Positions 44,082 through 57,170 of a stretch of DNA of 64,000 nt are shown one piece after another. Every line of letters begins with the position of its first letter. Position 1 is the first letter of the stretch. Location: assembly GCF_014898055.3 (NCBI RefSeq), contig NW_023604295.1:94131591-94195590 (forward strand), in the 5' to 3' direction. The notes beneath the pieces were generated by a model. That model worked only from the letters and a program-made list of their open reading frames with translations. It had not been told where the DNA came from and ran no database searches. A program made the position numbers and the translations under genes. This DNA comes from Talpa occidentalis (Eukaryota > Chordata > Mammalia > Eulipotyphla > Talpidae).

Positions 44082-44396
44082 TTTTTTTTTTAAAGATTTT
44101 TGAAGATTTTTTTAAAGATTTTTAAAGATTTTTTAAAAGATTTATTTATTTATTTATACAAGCACTGGGTACAGTCAGAAGTGCGGGAGGGTGAGAGGAT
44201 TCACCAGAGCCAGAGCGGGGAACAGAACAGGCAGACTGATGAAATACACCGCAGAGGGCAGCAACGGGCGGGTGGCAGGAGGGCTCTGCGCGCCATGTGG
44301 GACCCTCGCCCAGTGGCCGGGGATCGAACTGGCGCTGCAGAGTCTGCGGGCAGCTTCGCAACCCAGTGCTCACAGCTGCGCCACTGGGGAGGCCCG
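44082..44396 (-). mobile_element. T+ SINE with repeated AAAGATTTTT tail
   Basis: Perfect 13-bp TSD, TCTGAGTAGTTTT, at 44069-44081 and 44397-44409. The tail area holds four or five AAAGATTTTT units before the normal (TTTA)n. B-box complement GGGGATCGAAC near 44319. It is CpG-rich and young-looking. Confidence 0.94.
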
Positions 44397-44409
44397 TCTG
44401 AGTAGTTTT

Positions 44410-47400
44410 AAAAAATGGAAAGAGACATTGATTTTTTTTAATTTGAGACATGAGAAGACAGATGAAATATTTGTATACACTAATTTCATACAGGTTTTGA
44501 GGGATCCATAAGGCGCTCTTTGCTTGTTTTCATTATTTCCATTTCATTATATATTGGACTGTTGGAAAATCATGACCCATTTTTGCTTGAAAAACATAGG
44601 AAAAATATGTCATGACTTTTCTGACAACCCAATATGTTATTATGTATAATATTTTAACACTTAATTGCCCTGGCATTCTAAGGTGTTTAGATTCCTTATT
44701 CCTCAGAATGCCACTGTCTATGCTTAGCTTGTAACTCCATTTGCATTGCAATAGCACAAAGGAGTAAAATGATATTTTGCTGGGTCACAGAAAGTGTCAG
44801 TGGCAAGTTAGGACCAAACACAGGCAATTGTTTAGCACACAAATTCCCACAGCATCTGGTGTATTATTTGTAGGCTGCATCTCAACCTCGTGTTTAATAA
44901 CAACTACCACAAAGATTGCTGATTATTCAGGTGTTAAGCACAGCCATATTTCTTTGCAAACAAAGGCCCTCCTCAAGGAATAAAAGAACCACTTATGCTT
45001 TCCTAGCAAAGTCCTTTTATTATTAAATTCCTGGGCATTTGGTGATTTATGCTGTTTTTAATTCAATGTTCTCTATAACAAAATAAATGTAACCAATTGT
45101 TTGGTAAAATATAGAAAAATCCAGAAACAATTGTGTTTTTTAAAAGTTAGGTAGGTGCATGAAGGGGGGGGGAGGAAAAATGATGGGAAATATAGTTTCT
45201 TTTCAAATGCTTTCCTTGAGGAACCCAGTAGGCTATCTTTCCTGACATATCCTGCAGCCACTGTCCCACACAACCTGTGGTGACATTGAGAATTCTCCCT
45301 CCTTCAGTCTAGGAGGTAACAGCTTGAAACTTGCTTGGAATGAGGATGGAGACCACCAACATTTCAAATCTGTGACTTCTATTCATAATTTTCAACATCT
45401 GCTTTGCCAAGCAGACCAAGGCCATAAAAATAACAAAACAAACAACCCAGCAAACAAAAGACTCCTCTGCTCCCTGAAAAAGGTAACCCCATTGTTCAAG
45501 AAATGGCATTGCGATGGGTATCTTTTCACTCTTCTTGGTGCCTACTGGACCCCACACAGAGAAAACCCAACTCTTTCTGAAGGACAAGGATAGCAGCAGG
45601 CAGCAAACTCTCTAACTGGAATGAATTTAAACATGTTGTGTTGACTTTCTCACAGCATTTCAATAACATGTAGGTAGTAGCCACGGGACTTCAGATCAAC
45701 AAGGACTGAACAAATGCTGTTAATAGAGCTTGCTTCTGGAATGTTCTGGGGTAGCATATAGAAATTTGGGGATGAGCATGCCTTTTATCAAGGCAGTTAT
45801 TAGAAGAAGTAATGTAAATAGTAATGACCTGATGAATAGTATCTTCCTGAGAAAACTGGATAAAAATTGAACCCTTAGCAGCCCTAAATTATCCTCTGTT
45901 AGTTTCTTGAGCTTAAAATTAAAGCCAGATGCCCCTTCCAAAGCATAGCCACAGCCTCATCATTGATTCTGCCTGGACTCATAGACTCAGGCCCTTCTCT
46001 CTGGTAAAATGCAGTAGCATCATCACATCTGGACTTGTTTTATGATGCCTCATGGAAACAGCTGCGTTGCCTGTCTTTGTGTTCATATGGTTTTTTGAAA
46101 AATGAAAATCACCATGGCAACAGCTGCAGCCACTTATTACAGAGCCCTGGAAGTGACGCTGATATCTGTGAGGAAAAGCAGGTTTTCAGAATAGTGTGTC
46201 CCTCACAATACCATCAATTTTTCCCACTAACATTTCCATTTTTTAAAAAAGAAAAAAAGTATAAGAATATATTCAACACAAATTTACCAGGGAACTGAGA
46301 GCTCAGGGAAATTAAGCAGCAATGGAGTTTTTTGCTTATGATGCTGAGTTAAAAATCCAACTGTCTGGCAAAAGCTCTCAAAACTGTGGTTCCAGGGAGG
46401 GTGATGTTTGTTGCTTTTAACCCCACAGTATCTAATAGACCACTCTAAACAGATTTGCTTCCTAAGAATGAGAGTAATGTTGACAATCAACTCGAGCCAG
46501 TTTCTGCTTCTTCACTACCACACCTTCTTTGGGGCATGGAGGAATCTCTAAATTTGAAACTATAGGAACCAATTTGTTACTATCTCAGTCAATAAGTATG
46601 AAATATTTGAATAAACTTCTGTTTCCTTTTTATCTCATTTTTAATCTCATTTTCATAGGTTCATGCTAAATATTCTGGCACTTTCTTTTTAATCAGCACT
46701 AGGAAGGAGAGTGTCAAGGAAGGCTGGCAAAGAAAGATTTGCCATTACACATGTTCTTGATTTTATACATTGAGGGGACAGTGTCTATGTGCTGAGTTTT
46801 TAATAAGTTTCATAATCTCTAAGCATGATGTCACATGGATTTAATGATGACATAGACCATGCCCATGATGGAAGCACCCCAAAATCCAACAGGTACTATT
46901 TAGCTGTGAAGAACTAGAAAAAGGATATCAATATTAGGTAACTTATGGAAATAATAAAACCTCAAAAAGCTATGGTCTCTAAGACTATAAATAAACTAGC
47001 TTTGAAAAAAGCACAAACATCCATCAAAACCAAAATTATTCTCTCACTTCCAAAGAAATCCGCTACCTGAAGGGATGATTCAGATATGTGGGAAGGTGTG
47101 GCTACTTATTCTCTCTGTGTGTTTGTGTATTAAGAGATTAGGCTTTATATTATCTCTTTTACCTCTCACAAGTTTCAAATCCTTTAAAGCTAGCCCATAT
47201 AAATTTTTCTGGTTGTGGGTCCTAAAGCATTATGTATTTCACCACCAGAATTATATTTCATCCAAACTCTGCTAAACTATGTTGTGACCTGGTTTGTTTC
47301 CCTCCCATCACTCAGAAGAAGCAGAGAAACCCGTGGAGAAAGTTTTTGCCCCGGGCTATAGAAAACATATTGCAAAAAGGCTCCATCTTATCCGATTCCA

Positions 47401-48716
47401 GGAAAAGACTGAAAAATAAAAAACTTTCCCCATTTTAGACCAGCCACTGGGAATTGTTTTTTTTTTTTTGGTTTTAGAGGACAAGGTAGCATATTAGAGG
47501 CTGCTGTGCAGCGAGCAGTATATCCAAGCTCTCTCTGCAGCCAAACGTGTTCCCACTCAAGTTGCGCAAGCAACTGTTACATGTACGTAAACCAGAGTTT
47601 GGGACCAGAACACCATTTGGTGTTGTCTTTTCAGAGAAACTGTCATTTCTCTTTTCCTACATTTATCCTACAGATCACTTGCCCTGACAGTCAGGGATAG
47701 TGTTTCGGTTGATACAAGTTTCTGCCAGACTTGGGGTAAGGTTGGTCCAGTGCTCGTGCTCTTCCTCATGACCCCCCATTTCTGCATTTCACCCATACCA
47801 TCCTAATCAATTTATTCCTGGTATTGCATAGACTTACATTTTTTTCTCTCTAAACTAAGCAAGAATGAAGTCGCTTTGCTTTAATGTTGATGAAGAAGAG
47901 GGAACATTGAAGGAGTATAGCAATAAAGAAGCAAGAAAATCATTCTCTCCTTGGAAGTCAATATATTTTTCTGGATATGGTAGCCTCAGGCAGGTGTTTG
48001 TGAGATTTGTTGTAGGGAATGATCACCATCTGGCATAAAATGCATCTTACCATAATTAATTTCTCATTAAATAAGTGTATTTAATTTTGCTGAAGCCAAA
48101 TGGAATATGGTTCTGTTGGGAGAACCTGGATCCACAAGGAGGGTCATGTCCACTGGCTCCACTTATATTTTGTATAAGTACAAATTGTATATTTGAAATA
48201 TATTTTGTAGTACAAATTGTATATTTTGAAGTACAAATCATGTGTTCAAAGAGAACTCATCAAGGGTCCCCTATTTTAGTGACCTCTTGTCTACATGTCA
48301 ATTCTACTTGGTATAGGTTTCCATTCTTATGTCCCCAGAAGCATCTGCATTTGGCAATACCTTCTGTTCTGATAGAAAAATAATGTTTTAATTATCTGTA
48401 GAATTTAGTATCAGTCAAAGACAGGCTACTTCCTGCCAGATACAAGTAAAACATTCCACCTTTTAAACATAAACATTTTGTTAAGCCTAAGGGAAAGTCT
48501 GGAGGAACGCTCACCCTGTTTCACTTAGATTCACAAGTTCCTCTTCTCAGGATAGCCCTGGAGGCCACTTTTTTTTTTTTTTATACCAGTTTGCTATTAA
48601 AAAACACACTAAGAAAGAACTAAAGAAATATACAGATTGAGGTTAAAGACTTTAAAACCATACCAGTAGAGACTGCCTAAGGGAAGAATTTATCCATTAG
48701 GACCAACACATACAAC
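44410..48716. other. Unique DNA, no gene seen
   Basis: 4.3 kb with no recognisable young element. Several open frames up to about 100 codons occur, none with a domain. A G run lies at 45165-45174. There may be unrecognised ancient repeats. Confidence 0.5.
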
Positions 48717-49322
48717 TGATACAGGGCAGGAGGAGGGGTACCCTGGGACCCTCAAACCTGCACATTCTAAGTGGGTTCTGCCATATGCTACATCAAGACA
48801 AAACATACTCTACTGTGTAAGGCCTTCAGTAGAGAATAACTTTTAATAACAATTAGTGTGCAATACAGAAAAGAGAAGGGAAGGAATAGAGAATATAGTT
48901 TCCAAATCAAACACCCAAAGATACCCGTCCCCTCGTGGATAAATGGGCAAAGTAGGGTCGCTGCTGGCCCAAAAGCTTGCCACAAGTCAAAGGCACCTTC
49001 TGGCGGAGACCCCTAGGAAAGGGGCAGAAGGGGCACTGCATGTCTGGAAGGAAAGAGCAAAATCAAAATCAAGGGGAAAGCTGCCATTGTCAACCTCCCC
49101 ATGGGTCTCTCACCCACATCTGTTTCCAGTGTCTCCTTCCATGCCCCCACGTCCCTGGTACAACTCCAAGGCTGAGAAGCAAGTGCAGCTTCTTCACATG
49201 TCTCTCTGTTCCATGTGCCTCCTCCAGGACTCTTTGATCTCCATCTCTCTCAGTTTCTCCTTCTCTCCCTTTTCTTCCCTCCTCAGCTCCACCCTTCCTT
49301 GGTGGGATTACCCTGTTATACA
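48717..49322 (-). repeat. LTR family B, solo LTR
   Basis: About 606 bp, aligned along its length with 41044-41666: GTGGGTTCTGCCATATGCTAC, TGTAAGGCCTTCAGTAGAG, TTTCCAAATCAAACACCC, GCCATTGTCAACCTCCCC, TGTCTCTCTGTTCCATGTGCC. It ends TTACCCTGTTATACA. I find no exact TSD, so it may be older or rearranged. Confidence 0.85.
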
Positions 49323-49369
49323 ACCAGCCTTTTCTTGACACACAAACTTTCCAACATGCAAGTCACTGA

Positions 49370-49600
49370 GTGGGCCAGCAAGGGAGCAGGTGAAATAGGA
49401 GGTTTGGAACTAGGTTCTGATGCCACTTCCACTTCCTCTCCATATGACTTTGGCCACATCACTTAACCATTGTCAATCTCTCCTTATAATGGTAAATAAT
49501 ATTGTCTTTCCTATGTGATTAATGTGAAAGTTAAAAATAATGTATACAAAATGCATATCAGAGTTCTGGCTTGCAAGAGGCCTCTAATTAATAGCAGCCA
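49370..49600 (+). repeat. MIR relic
   Basis: Forward order: GGAACTAGGTTCTGATGCCACTTCC, CATATGACTTTGGCCACATCACTTAACC, ATCTCTCCTTATAATGGTAAATAATATTG. Confidence 0.85.
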
Positions 49601-49983
49601 TTAAATCACCATGTGGAAAGCACAAAGTCCAAGAGAATTTTAACACTGAATGTTTTGCAGAAACAGAGCTCATATGCATTCCAAATTCATATTAAAGACA
49701 AAAATTAAGCTGGCATTGCATAGTGATCACTTAATTTACCAACAAACTATCCTTTTATATCTTATTAGCTTGTTCGATGGAATTATTTTTTTTCTCTCTA
49801 CTCATTTTGGGAACTTACTGATTAAGTTCTTTTTTCTAAATCCAGAATTAAAGGACTCAACACTTTCAATGTAAATAATTTAAAAGAACCAGTCCCCTCC
49901 TTCCTCTCCACTGCCACTTACAAAGGCTTATTGGTACCAGAGACAAAAATTGCCAGGCAGTTCCAAGGCACAAGATGACAAGG
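49601..49983. other. Unique DNA, no gene seen
   Basis: No element or coding signal recognised. Confidence 0.5.
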
Positions 49984-50928
49984 TGTTACAGGGCAGAATG
50001 AGGAGCAACACAAGGCCTCCAAATCTTCCTGCTATAAATAGGCTTTCTATCCACTGAATAGACAAAATATACTAGTGTGTAAGACCTTCAATGGAAAGGA
50101 GCTTTAATACAATTAGTGTGCAAAGAGAAGAAAAAGGGGGCCTCCCTGGTGGCGCAAGGGGTTGAGACACAACCCATGAAGCTTTCCGCAGTGACTGCAG
50201 CATGAGTTCTATCCCTGGCCAGGGAGCACAGCAGACCTCTCATGTCTCGCCTGCTACTCCCCTCAGCACTGTATTTCAGTCAATCTGTCTGATCTGCTCC
50301 CCACTCTATCTCTGGTGAATCCTCTCACCCTCTCACCTCTGGCCTGTACCCCAGTTCTTGTATGCACAAATAAATAAATCTTAAAAAAGAGAGAGACAGA
50401 GAGAGAGAGAAGAAAAAGAAAAAGAATGTAATTTCCAAATCAAACACCCAAAGTTACCCAAGCCCTAGTGGGTAAATGCCCAGCCAAATAGGGTTGGCCC
50501 AAAGCAGGGCCACTGAGGCACAAAAGCTTGCCACAAGTCTAAGGGACTATCTGGTGAGGTCTTAGAGAAAGGGACAGAAGGGGCCAGGCAAGTCTAGAAG
50601 GAAAGGAGCAAAATAAAACCCAGGTCAAGATAAAGGCTGCCATTGTAAGCCTCCCCATGGGTCTCTCACCTAAGACTTTCTCTCTCTCAAGTGTCTCCTA
50701 AATCCCTGATAGAAGCAAAAACAGCTGCTTCCCAAGTCTTTCTGCTCCACGTGCCTCCTCCTTCTTGATCTCTATCTCTCTCTGCTTCTCCTCAGCCAGG
50801 ATTTCTCTCTCTCTCTCTCAGACCTCCTCTCAGTCTTCTGTAGCCTCACCTCCCAGTACAGTTCCACTTTCCTTAGAGAGGGGCAGGGAACCTGGAGCCT
50901 CCCCTTTCCCTGGGGTTATTCTGTTACA
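49984..50928 (-). repeat. LTR family B, solo LTR split by a SINE
   Basis: TGTTACAGGGCAGAATGAGG at the left and GGTTATTCTGTTACA at the right. The interior phrases match the copy at 41044 (AAGACCTTCAATGGAAAGGAGC, GCCCAGCCAAATAGGG). Without the SINE and one TSD copy it would be about 660 bp. Flanking AAGG/GAGG may be a decayed 4-bp TSD. Confidence 0.87.
50137..50405 (+). mobile_element. T+ SINE inserted in the LTR
   Basis: Perfect 13-bp TSD, AGAGAAGAAAAAG, at 50124-50136 and 50406-50418. The head GGGGCCTCCCTGGTGGCGCAAGGGGTTGAG defines the AAGGGG head type. The tail ends AAATAAATAAATCTTAAAAAA and passes into a GA-rich microsatellite. The insertion post-dates the LTR. Confidence 0.95.
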
Positions 50929-53914
50929 GAGGCATGTGTCTGGCTCTCAGAGACTTTCCATTTCAGTTTAATGCCCAAATTCTGGCAGTAGGACAGTGGG
51001 GATTATCATCCTCTTCCTGTGGTGAAGTTACCTAGGCCTTCAGCATATTTTATATGCACTCGTGGCCTAGAGCCTCTAATTATGCATTGACCTCCTCTTA
51101 ATTGTTCATTAGCATTGAATGATACCGCAGGCTTTTCACAGACAAAAACAGGGATTTTACTATTTCTTAGCATAAAATGTTTTAGAGTATTCCCTCCAAC
51201 CTCCACACCGCCACCAACTTAAAGGATTTGAAAGGAGCCACACAGTCTTATTTATCCCCCCTTCACTCTTCACTAAAAGGCATTGTCATCTCCTGTCACT
51301 AGCTCGCCTCTGTTTCCATTTGGATGCTTTCTAACAATGGCCCTTAGGCATTTTTTTTTTTTAAATAAACTACCTTTCCAAGCAGGTGGTAATAAGTTTG
51401 AATAAAAATCTATTGATTACACTTAATCTAGAGGAGACAGTGAGGTATAATTGTTGAATTCTACTCATTCTTTTAAAGAATTTACAATTTCTAGATAACC
51501 TTAGCCCCACTTTTGAAGTAACTAAAACTGGCTGGTCACATAATTATTACTGGGTAGAAAAGAAATACAAAAAAGACGTACACGGGGACGTTTCTCCCCC
51601 AAGTTTCTGGGGAAGCATCAACTTGTTTCTGTGGAGTCAAGGCTGGGAGTTGCTCTGTCACTCGCATTCCGGTTCACCTAAAGCAAATCAAGCTCTGGAA
51701 GTCTTGAGGTAAAGGTGTGTCACTGCCCCTGGACTAGTTGAATCAATGAAATTGACATAAGTTAAACAGTGAATAGAGAGCAGAATTGATCCAGACCACA
51801 AGTTAATTTATGCTTCTTGGTATTACAAGCTCTACTTCCTAACTGCCAGTTACTCCTATTTAAATACATTCTAAAATACAGATACCCTTCTATCTAGATA
51901 TACTTAGATGTCAGGAATTGCCACACTTTCTGACCTGTCATGACTCACTTATGTTCTCCTACAAACCACCTGCTAGCCCAGAGCAGCCACATGTGATCCC
52001 AGACAGGAAGGGAGTAAAGGGTCATTGGTTAGGCACATGGCTTCTCCATCAACACAGTGCTCCCTTGCAGTGATTATCTGATTCTTCACCTCCTCAAAAC
52101 TTCTGCAGATCATTCTTGCCACAGCCTCTGAACACCCCCTCCTTGTTCTACCATCATTTAAGTGTATCCCTACTCTGATGGTTTTTTAGCCTTTTTGAGA
52201 TCATGGACCACATAGTGCAGGTGATGAAAGTTAAGTAATATGTTTCCCAAAAGGTCCATGTGTGCATTTACAAATATTAAAGTGACATTTATTCCTGGAC
52301 CCCCCAAGTCATTAATTTCTTGGCTCCTTGCTTGTTTATACACTAAGGTGACATCCTTACCTGGTTCTAATTTGAAGTTTCCACTGATCCCTCTCTACTT
52401 CAGTCTCCCCTCTTCCACCTTGTATGATCCAGCCTCTGAGCTTAGTTGGGCAGAAAGCATCCTCCTGGTTCATCGGGTGTGCTGCAGGGACTGGTGCTCC
52501 TGGCACAGCTCAGCAATGGCCTTGACAGATTGCCTGGTCATCCTCATGCTTGGCCTCTGACTCCAAGTTTTAGTAACTGTCTTTATTGCATGGAGTGGGA
52601 AAAGTTTATTAATTTCTTGAATTGGAAATCTCTTAATTCTTAAAAGTTGTGGTTTGTGATGAAAATATACCTTGATCTGGATATTCTGGATATAGCTATG
52701 GATATAGCTATGTCATGAAGATGTAATACCGGAGATGACTTTTCTGTGGAACTTTAGCATTCTGCAATATCCACTTTATAGCAACTGCTGGACACATATA
52801 ATGTAATTTTAAAACATTATGTGGAAGCAATACCTTCTTCGGTAAGATTTGTTGGTCGGCAGCTACCATGCTTCCAACACAAAATTGAAATCTGTGGGGA
52901 TAAAACAACTGTCTTGGTATTAGTTTAGGGAGATAAGTATGTTCTCTCGCTCCTAAAGATAACCTTGAACTCAAGCAGAATTATCTGCAACTCTGAAAAG
53001 ATGGATGCAGATTCTTAATTAAATTAAGCTGTGATTTGGGGCCCAGATGTTCACTTGATTGCTAATAAATGGAAGAATGGGGGAAGGGTTCTAGGGAATG
53101 AATCCTTCAGTACAAATATTTCCCCAGAGCTGGCCTGTCACCAGGTGAATTTCCATCAGTCTCAGGCAACTGTAGGAGTGGGCTTTGTGTAATGTGGGAA
53201 TGAAAGGCACTTAGGGTAGGAAAACGGGTCATGTCTGTGAGAAGTCCTCTGACTCAATTGAAGAAAACGAGCATTTCTTTCAGACATTCACCTCTATCCG
53301 CAGCACATAGCATTTGTGAAATACCGCAACCCCCAATGCAAGCCTGTTTGCTGGTTCTTCCTCACCTCTAAGTAGCCTGCAGTGAGCTGTGAATTGGTGA
53401 TCACTGTGAAAGCAAACACTATTGGCTTCATGATTTTTCCTTGATTGTTGCTAATCAGCAACCCCACACAACTGCATAAGACACCCTCTGTTCAAGAACA
53501 TTTTTTGCTTCAGGTATAGCAACAAGATTTCTATGGTTTGTTTACCTTAATGTCCCCTTCTCTGGAGAGACTGCTAAAAGTTCAGCTCTGTGAAATCTTT
53601 TGTGCTTAGCTATTGTTAATATTTTACATGCATTTTCTTATTCCTTACTAGCCTACTGGCCTCCTTTAAAAGCCTCGTTAAGAAAAAAGATAAATTCAAT
53701 TATTTGATTTAACACTTAATGTATTGCTCCATCCACATCGGAAAATTTTGTGCTGTTCTTACACATTAATTGGAATTCCTAAATGTCTCCATTATCACAA
53801 GTAGGATCAGTTTTTATTGACTTTTTTGAGCAAATGATAAAAAAATATAGTAATCATTATAGCAATAATATCAATACAAACAGCAGTAGCAACAAAAAGA
53901 GCAGCTGACATTTA
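50929..53914. other. Mostly unique DNA with one ancient repeat
   Basis: About 52160-52330 (TTTTTGAGATCATGGACCAC ... GTCCATGTGTGCATTTAC ... CCTGGACCCCCCAAG) resembles an ancient medium-reiteration repeat that I cannot name. The rest shows no gene. Confidence 0.45.
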
Positions 53915-54130
53915 TGGAATGCTTTCCATGTTCCAGTAGAGGTACTGGGCACATTTTAACACATCTAATCTCCACTCTAGGTATGAGGCAAACTTGTTAT
54001 CACCATCTTTCAGATGATGATGCTGAGACACAGATAAATGATTATTGTAACGAGACCCTGTAGTCACAGGGTCAATAGTACTGTCATATGCTAGACCTAA
54101 GCTGATGTTATGTGAACGCCCAGAGATATG
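53915..54130 (-). repeat. MIR relic
   Basis: Reversed order: TGACATTTATGGAATGCTTTCC, ACACATCTAATCTCCACTC, GTTATCACCATCTTTCAGATGATGATGC, TGAGACACAGATAAATG. Confidence 0.85.
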
Positions 54131-54559
54131 AAATATGGTTTCATATTAAACCAATTCAATATGGAAGAGTGGTCTCCATTAAGGAACCCTGGCCTGGAAT
54201 GGCACTAGGTTGTTAGCATAAGTCCTCATATTGAAATGGATATATTCACCAATGCAATTTTTTCTGACAAATTACTCCAAGAGGTACTAATATCTTAAAC
54301 TTCAAAAAAATGCTCTTTGCCCATCCTATCAAGGTGAAATGCATTGTCCAGTTATGTACCAGTGAACACATTCAGGTGAGAGGTTGAATGTCCTGCTGCC
54401 ACTCTGCATCATACCTGGACTTTCGGTTGGTGACACTTCAGTCGAATAATACCTGCTGATTCTGTTACCAAATGGTTACCTTTGGCACATGATTTAATCC
54501 TCATGGGTATTTTTATCTCTAATATGTGAATGCTTCTTCACTTAATTATTGGAAGGATA

Positions 54560-54770
54560 AAATGAAGTGAAATACAGAAGTTACTCTATCTCTCTCAGTC
54601 ATAGTTTCACCTTTAAAATGGAAACACATAATTCAGGGGGATTTCAGTGAGGATTAAATGAGATAATGTTTACAAAAATACTTAACATCATGCTTAACAC
54701 ATAGTGAATGTTTCATAATAATGAATGCAGGAAATAGAATTTTGAGTGTTCAATAAATGTTGGAGAACCT
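54560..54770 (+). repeat. MIR relic
   Basis: Forward order: TCTCAGTCATAGTTTCACC, TTTAAAATGGAAAC, GTGAGGATTAAATGAGATAATG, ACATCATGCTTAACACATAGTGAATG. Confidence 0.8.
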
Positions 54771-56044
54771 GACCTCCTTCTCCACTTTCAAGCTTAGGGA
54801 TTAATAGTTGGTCTTGCTTGCACCTGTTAATGATTATATTTTAATTTTAACTAGATTTCCATCTTTAGTGGTTATTAACCTACTTTTCTCTTATCTTTTT
54901 ATATCTATTATGACTAAAAGTTTTGCAGATCACACTATTCTTTAGAGCTAAGATTTCATTAGTGAAGATTAAAAGAACCAAAAAATTGGAGAAAGGGTTG
55001 AAATTCCCATTAGATCATGAGAATTATTCTCTCTCTCTCTGAAATAGGCTCACAGAAGTGGGATTCAAATTCCTATTTCTGTTTCAGAAGAGAAAGAAAG
55101 AAAATGAAATGAGAAGAATATTCACAACTTACTTTTATCTTTAGAACTATCTCAAATTCACTTTCCTCTCAATATTAGGTATAAGAGAAAATTTCTCAAA
55201 GCCCACAGACTAATTCATTTCTGACAAGACTTTTCAGGCTAAATTGCAAAGTAATTTAAGATCTCCTTTTCAAGAAAATGCACACATAATTCATAGCAAA
55301 CCTCCCTTAACTCTTCTTCCCTTTTAACCAATTTTAAACTCAGAGCTCTCTTTGTCGCCTTAAAGTTGAAACTTAATGGACCAGAACCACTTAGGAACCT
55401 GTCAAAAGGGTTATTCTGTGCTGGAATTTGTAACTGTTCTTGATGTCATTATCAACCCTCCTCCAACCTAAATCATTGGTGCCTTCATGTCTACCCACAG
55501 AAGCACGGCTCCTTCCTCACTGGGTGCTCAGTCATTTCAGTGGCAGAATTTGGGTTACACGGAAAGCGAAGGACCCTACGTCCCACTCTAGGTAGTTCTG
55601 GAGTAAGTTGGAAATAGAGTGAGTCAGTGACTTTGGGGGAGAGGTACCTTGAAGCCACATTAGCCAGCTAGCTGGTGCTTGCATTTTATCCACAGCACCT
55701 TAACTACTTCGTTCTAGGTTTAAGGATCTCCAACAACAGAGAACTCACGACTCTTTTCTAGAGTTCATTCCACTTTCCATGAGAGCTAAGCATGATGAAA
55801 ATGTGAAATTGTATATAAAACTTAAATGTCTTCCTATGATGCTGTGTGTTTTTCCTCTCATGCTCACTGCAGCTAGTTCTGCTAAATTCATCTATCTCTT
55901 ATACCCCTTTCCTCCCTTCCATCTTCCTCTCACTCCTCTTTTTCTGCTGCGGCCTGCTGTTATTTACCAGAACTCGTTTGGATGTCAGCAAGCAGACTGA
56001 TGAGGTTAGGCCCAGTGTGTGTCTGTGTTGTCTCTTCTCCAGCG
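54771..56044. other. Unique DNA, no gene seen
   Basis: No supported gene or element. A CT run lies at 55029-55041. Confidence 0.5.
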
Positions 56045-56057
56045 TCCTCTGCTGTTA

Positions 56058-56314
56058 AAGATCTATTTATTTATGCATACAAGAACTGGGGTACAGGCCA
56101 GAGGTGTGGGAGGTAAGAGGATTGACCAGATACAAAGTGGGGAACAGAACAGGCAGATTGACTGAAATACACTGCTGAGGGGAGCAGCATGTGAGACAGG
56201 AGAGGTCTGCTGCGCCATGTGGGTAACTCCCTGGCCGGGGATCGAACTTGTGCTGCAGTGGCAGCGGATAGCTTCATAGGTTTCATTTTAAGCCCTTGCA
56301 TGACAAAGGAGGCC
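56058..56314 (-). mobile_element. T+ SINE, minus strand
   Basis: TSD TCCTCTGCTGTTA at 56045-56057, one mismatch at 56315-56327. B-box complement GGGGATCGAAC near 56236. The head end is decayed (TTGCATGACAAAGGAGGCC). Confidence 0.94.
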
Positions 56315-56392
56315 TCCTTTGCTGTTATTAAATCCTTCTCCCCTACCACAAACCCTCTAGTGGCTACCCTTTCAACGCCTCCCCGCCACCCA

Positions 56393-56424
<32 letters not shown>

Positions 56425-56469
56425 AAAAAAACCAATTCCCAAGTCTTACAAATGATCTGCAAGCCTGTT

Positions 56470-57170
56470 CCAGTCCCATCTCCAATGCTGCCTCCTATTC
56501 TCTCCACTCAACCCTCCAGTCATGCTACTTCCTCCTAGCTCCTTAGACACAATGTGCCAGCTCTGCTTCAGGGAGTAGAAAATGCTCCCAACTTCTTTAT
56601 ATTCAGGATTCCTCTTCATTATCTTTTTCAGAGAAGTCTTTTCTAACTACCCTAACTAAAGTAGTAATCCCATCGCTCTCTACCCTATCCCATCATGTTC
56701 CTTAATTTTTCTTTTTTTTAAAGATTTATTTATTTATGCATACAAGAGCTGGGGTACAGGCCAGAGGTACAGAGGATGAGAGGATTCACCAGAGACAGAG
56801 TAGGAAACAGAGAGGCAGATTGACTGAAATACACTGCTGAGGGGAGCAGCAGGCAAGTCAGGAGAGGTCTGCTGCGCCATGTGTGTAGCTCCCTGGCCGG
56901 GGCTCGAACTCGTGCTGCAATGACTGCGGACCGCTTCATAGGTTGTGTCTCAATCCCTTGTACCACCAGGGAGGCTCAACTCCTTAATTTTTCTTATCAG
57001 TCTCCTTCATCAATCAAATATTTATTTGCTTTGCTACTTATGATGTTGTGTCCTCTGCAGGAATAAGGAACTTGAAATCAGAAGCTTTGCTTTTTTTCCC
57101 CTGCAGTAGCTTTTGTACCTACAACAATTGCTGCACATAGTAGGTATTCAATAAACATCACTTCATTTAG
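56470..57170 (+). mobile_element. L2 element 3' portion, split by a SINE
   Basis: The conserved L2 order is seen: GCCAGCTCTGCTTCAGGG, CAGAGAAGTCTTTTCTAACTACCCTAACTAAAGTAG, TCTCTACCCTATCCCATCATGTTC, and after the SINE CTTAATTTTTC, TATTTATTTGC, then TTGCTGCACATAGTAGGTATTCAATAAAC. This ancient LINE carries no open reading frame here. Confidence 0.88.
56714..56980 (-). mobile_element. T+ SINE inside L2
   Basis: Perfect 15-bp TSD, TCCTTAATTTTTCTT, at 56699-56713 and 56981-56995. It retains both tRNA-like boxes on the reverse (GGGGCTCGAACTC near 56898). Fairly young by its TSD. Confidence 0.95.

Noticed and set aside
48711..49326. TSD for the LTR at 48717 (ATACAAC-like match on both sides)
   Set aside because: The match needs the terminal bases of the LTR itself and does not fit TG...CA ends. 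No clean 4-6 bp TSD is left.
50396..50420. GA-rich regulatory element
   Set aside because: The purine run is the SINE tail joined to its TSD, a simple-sequence by-product.
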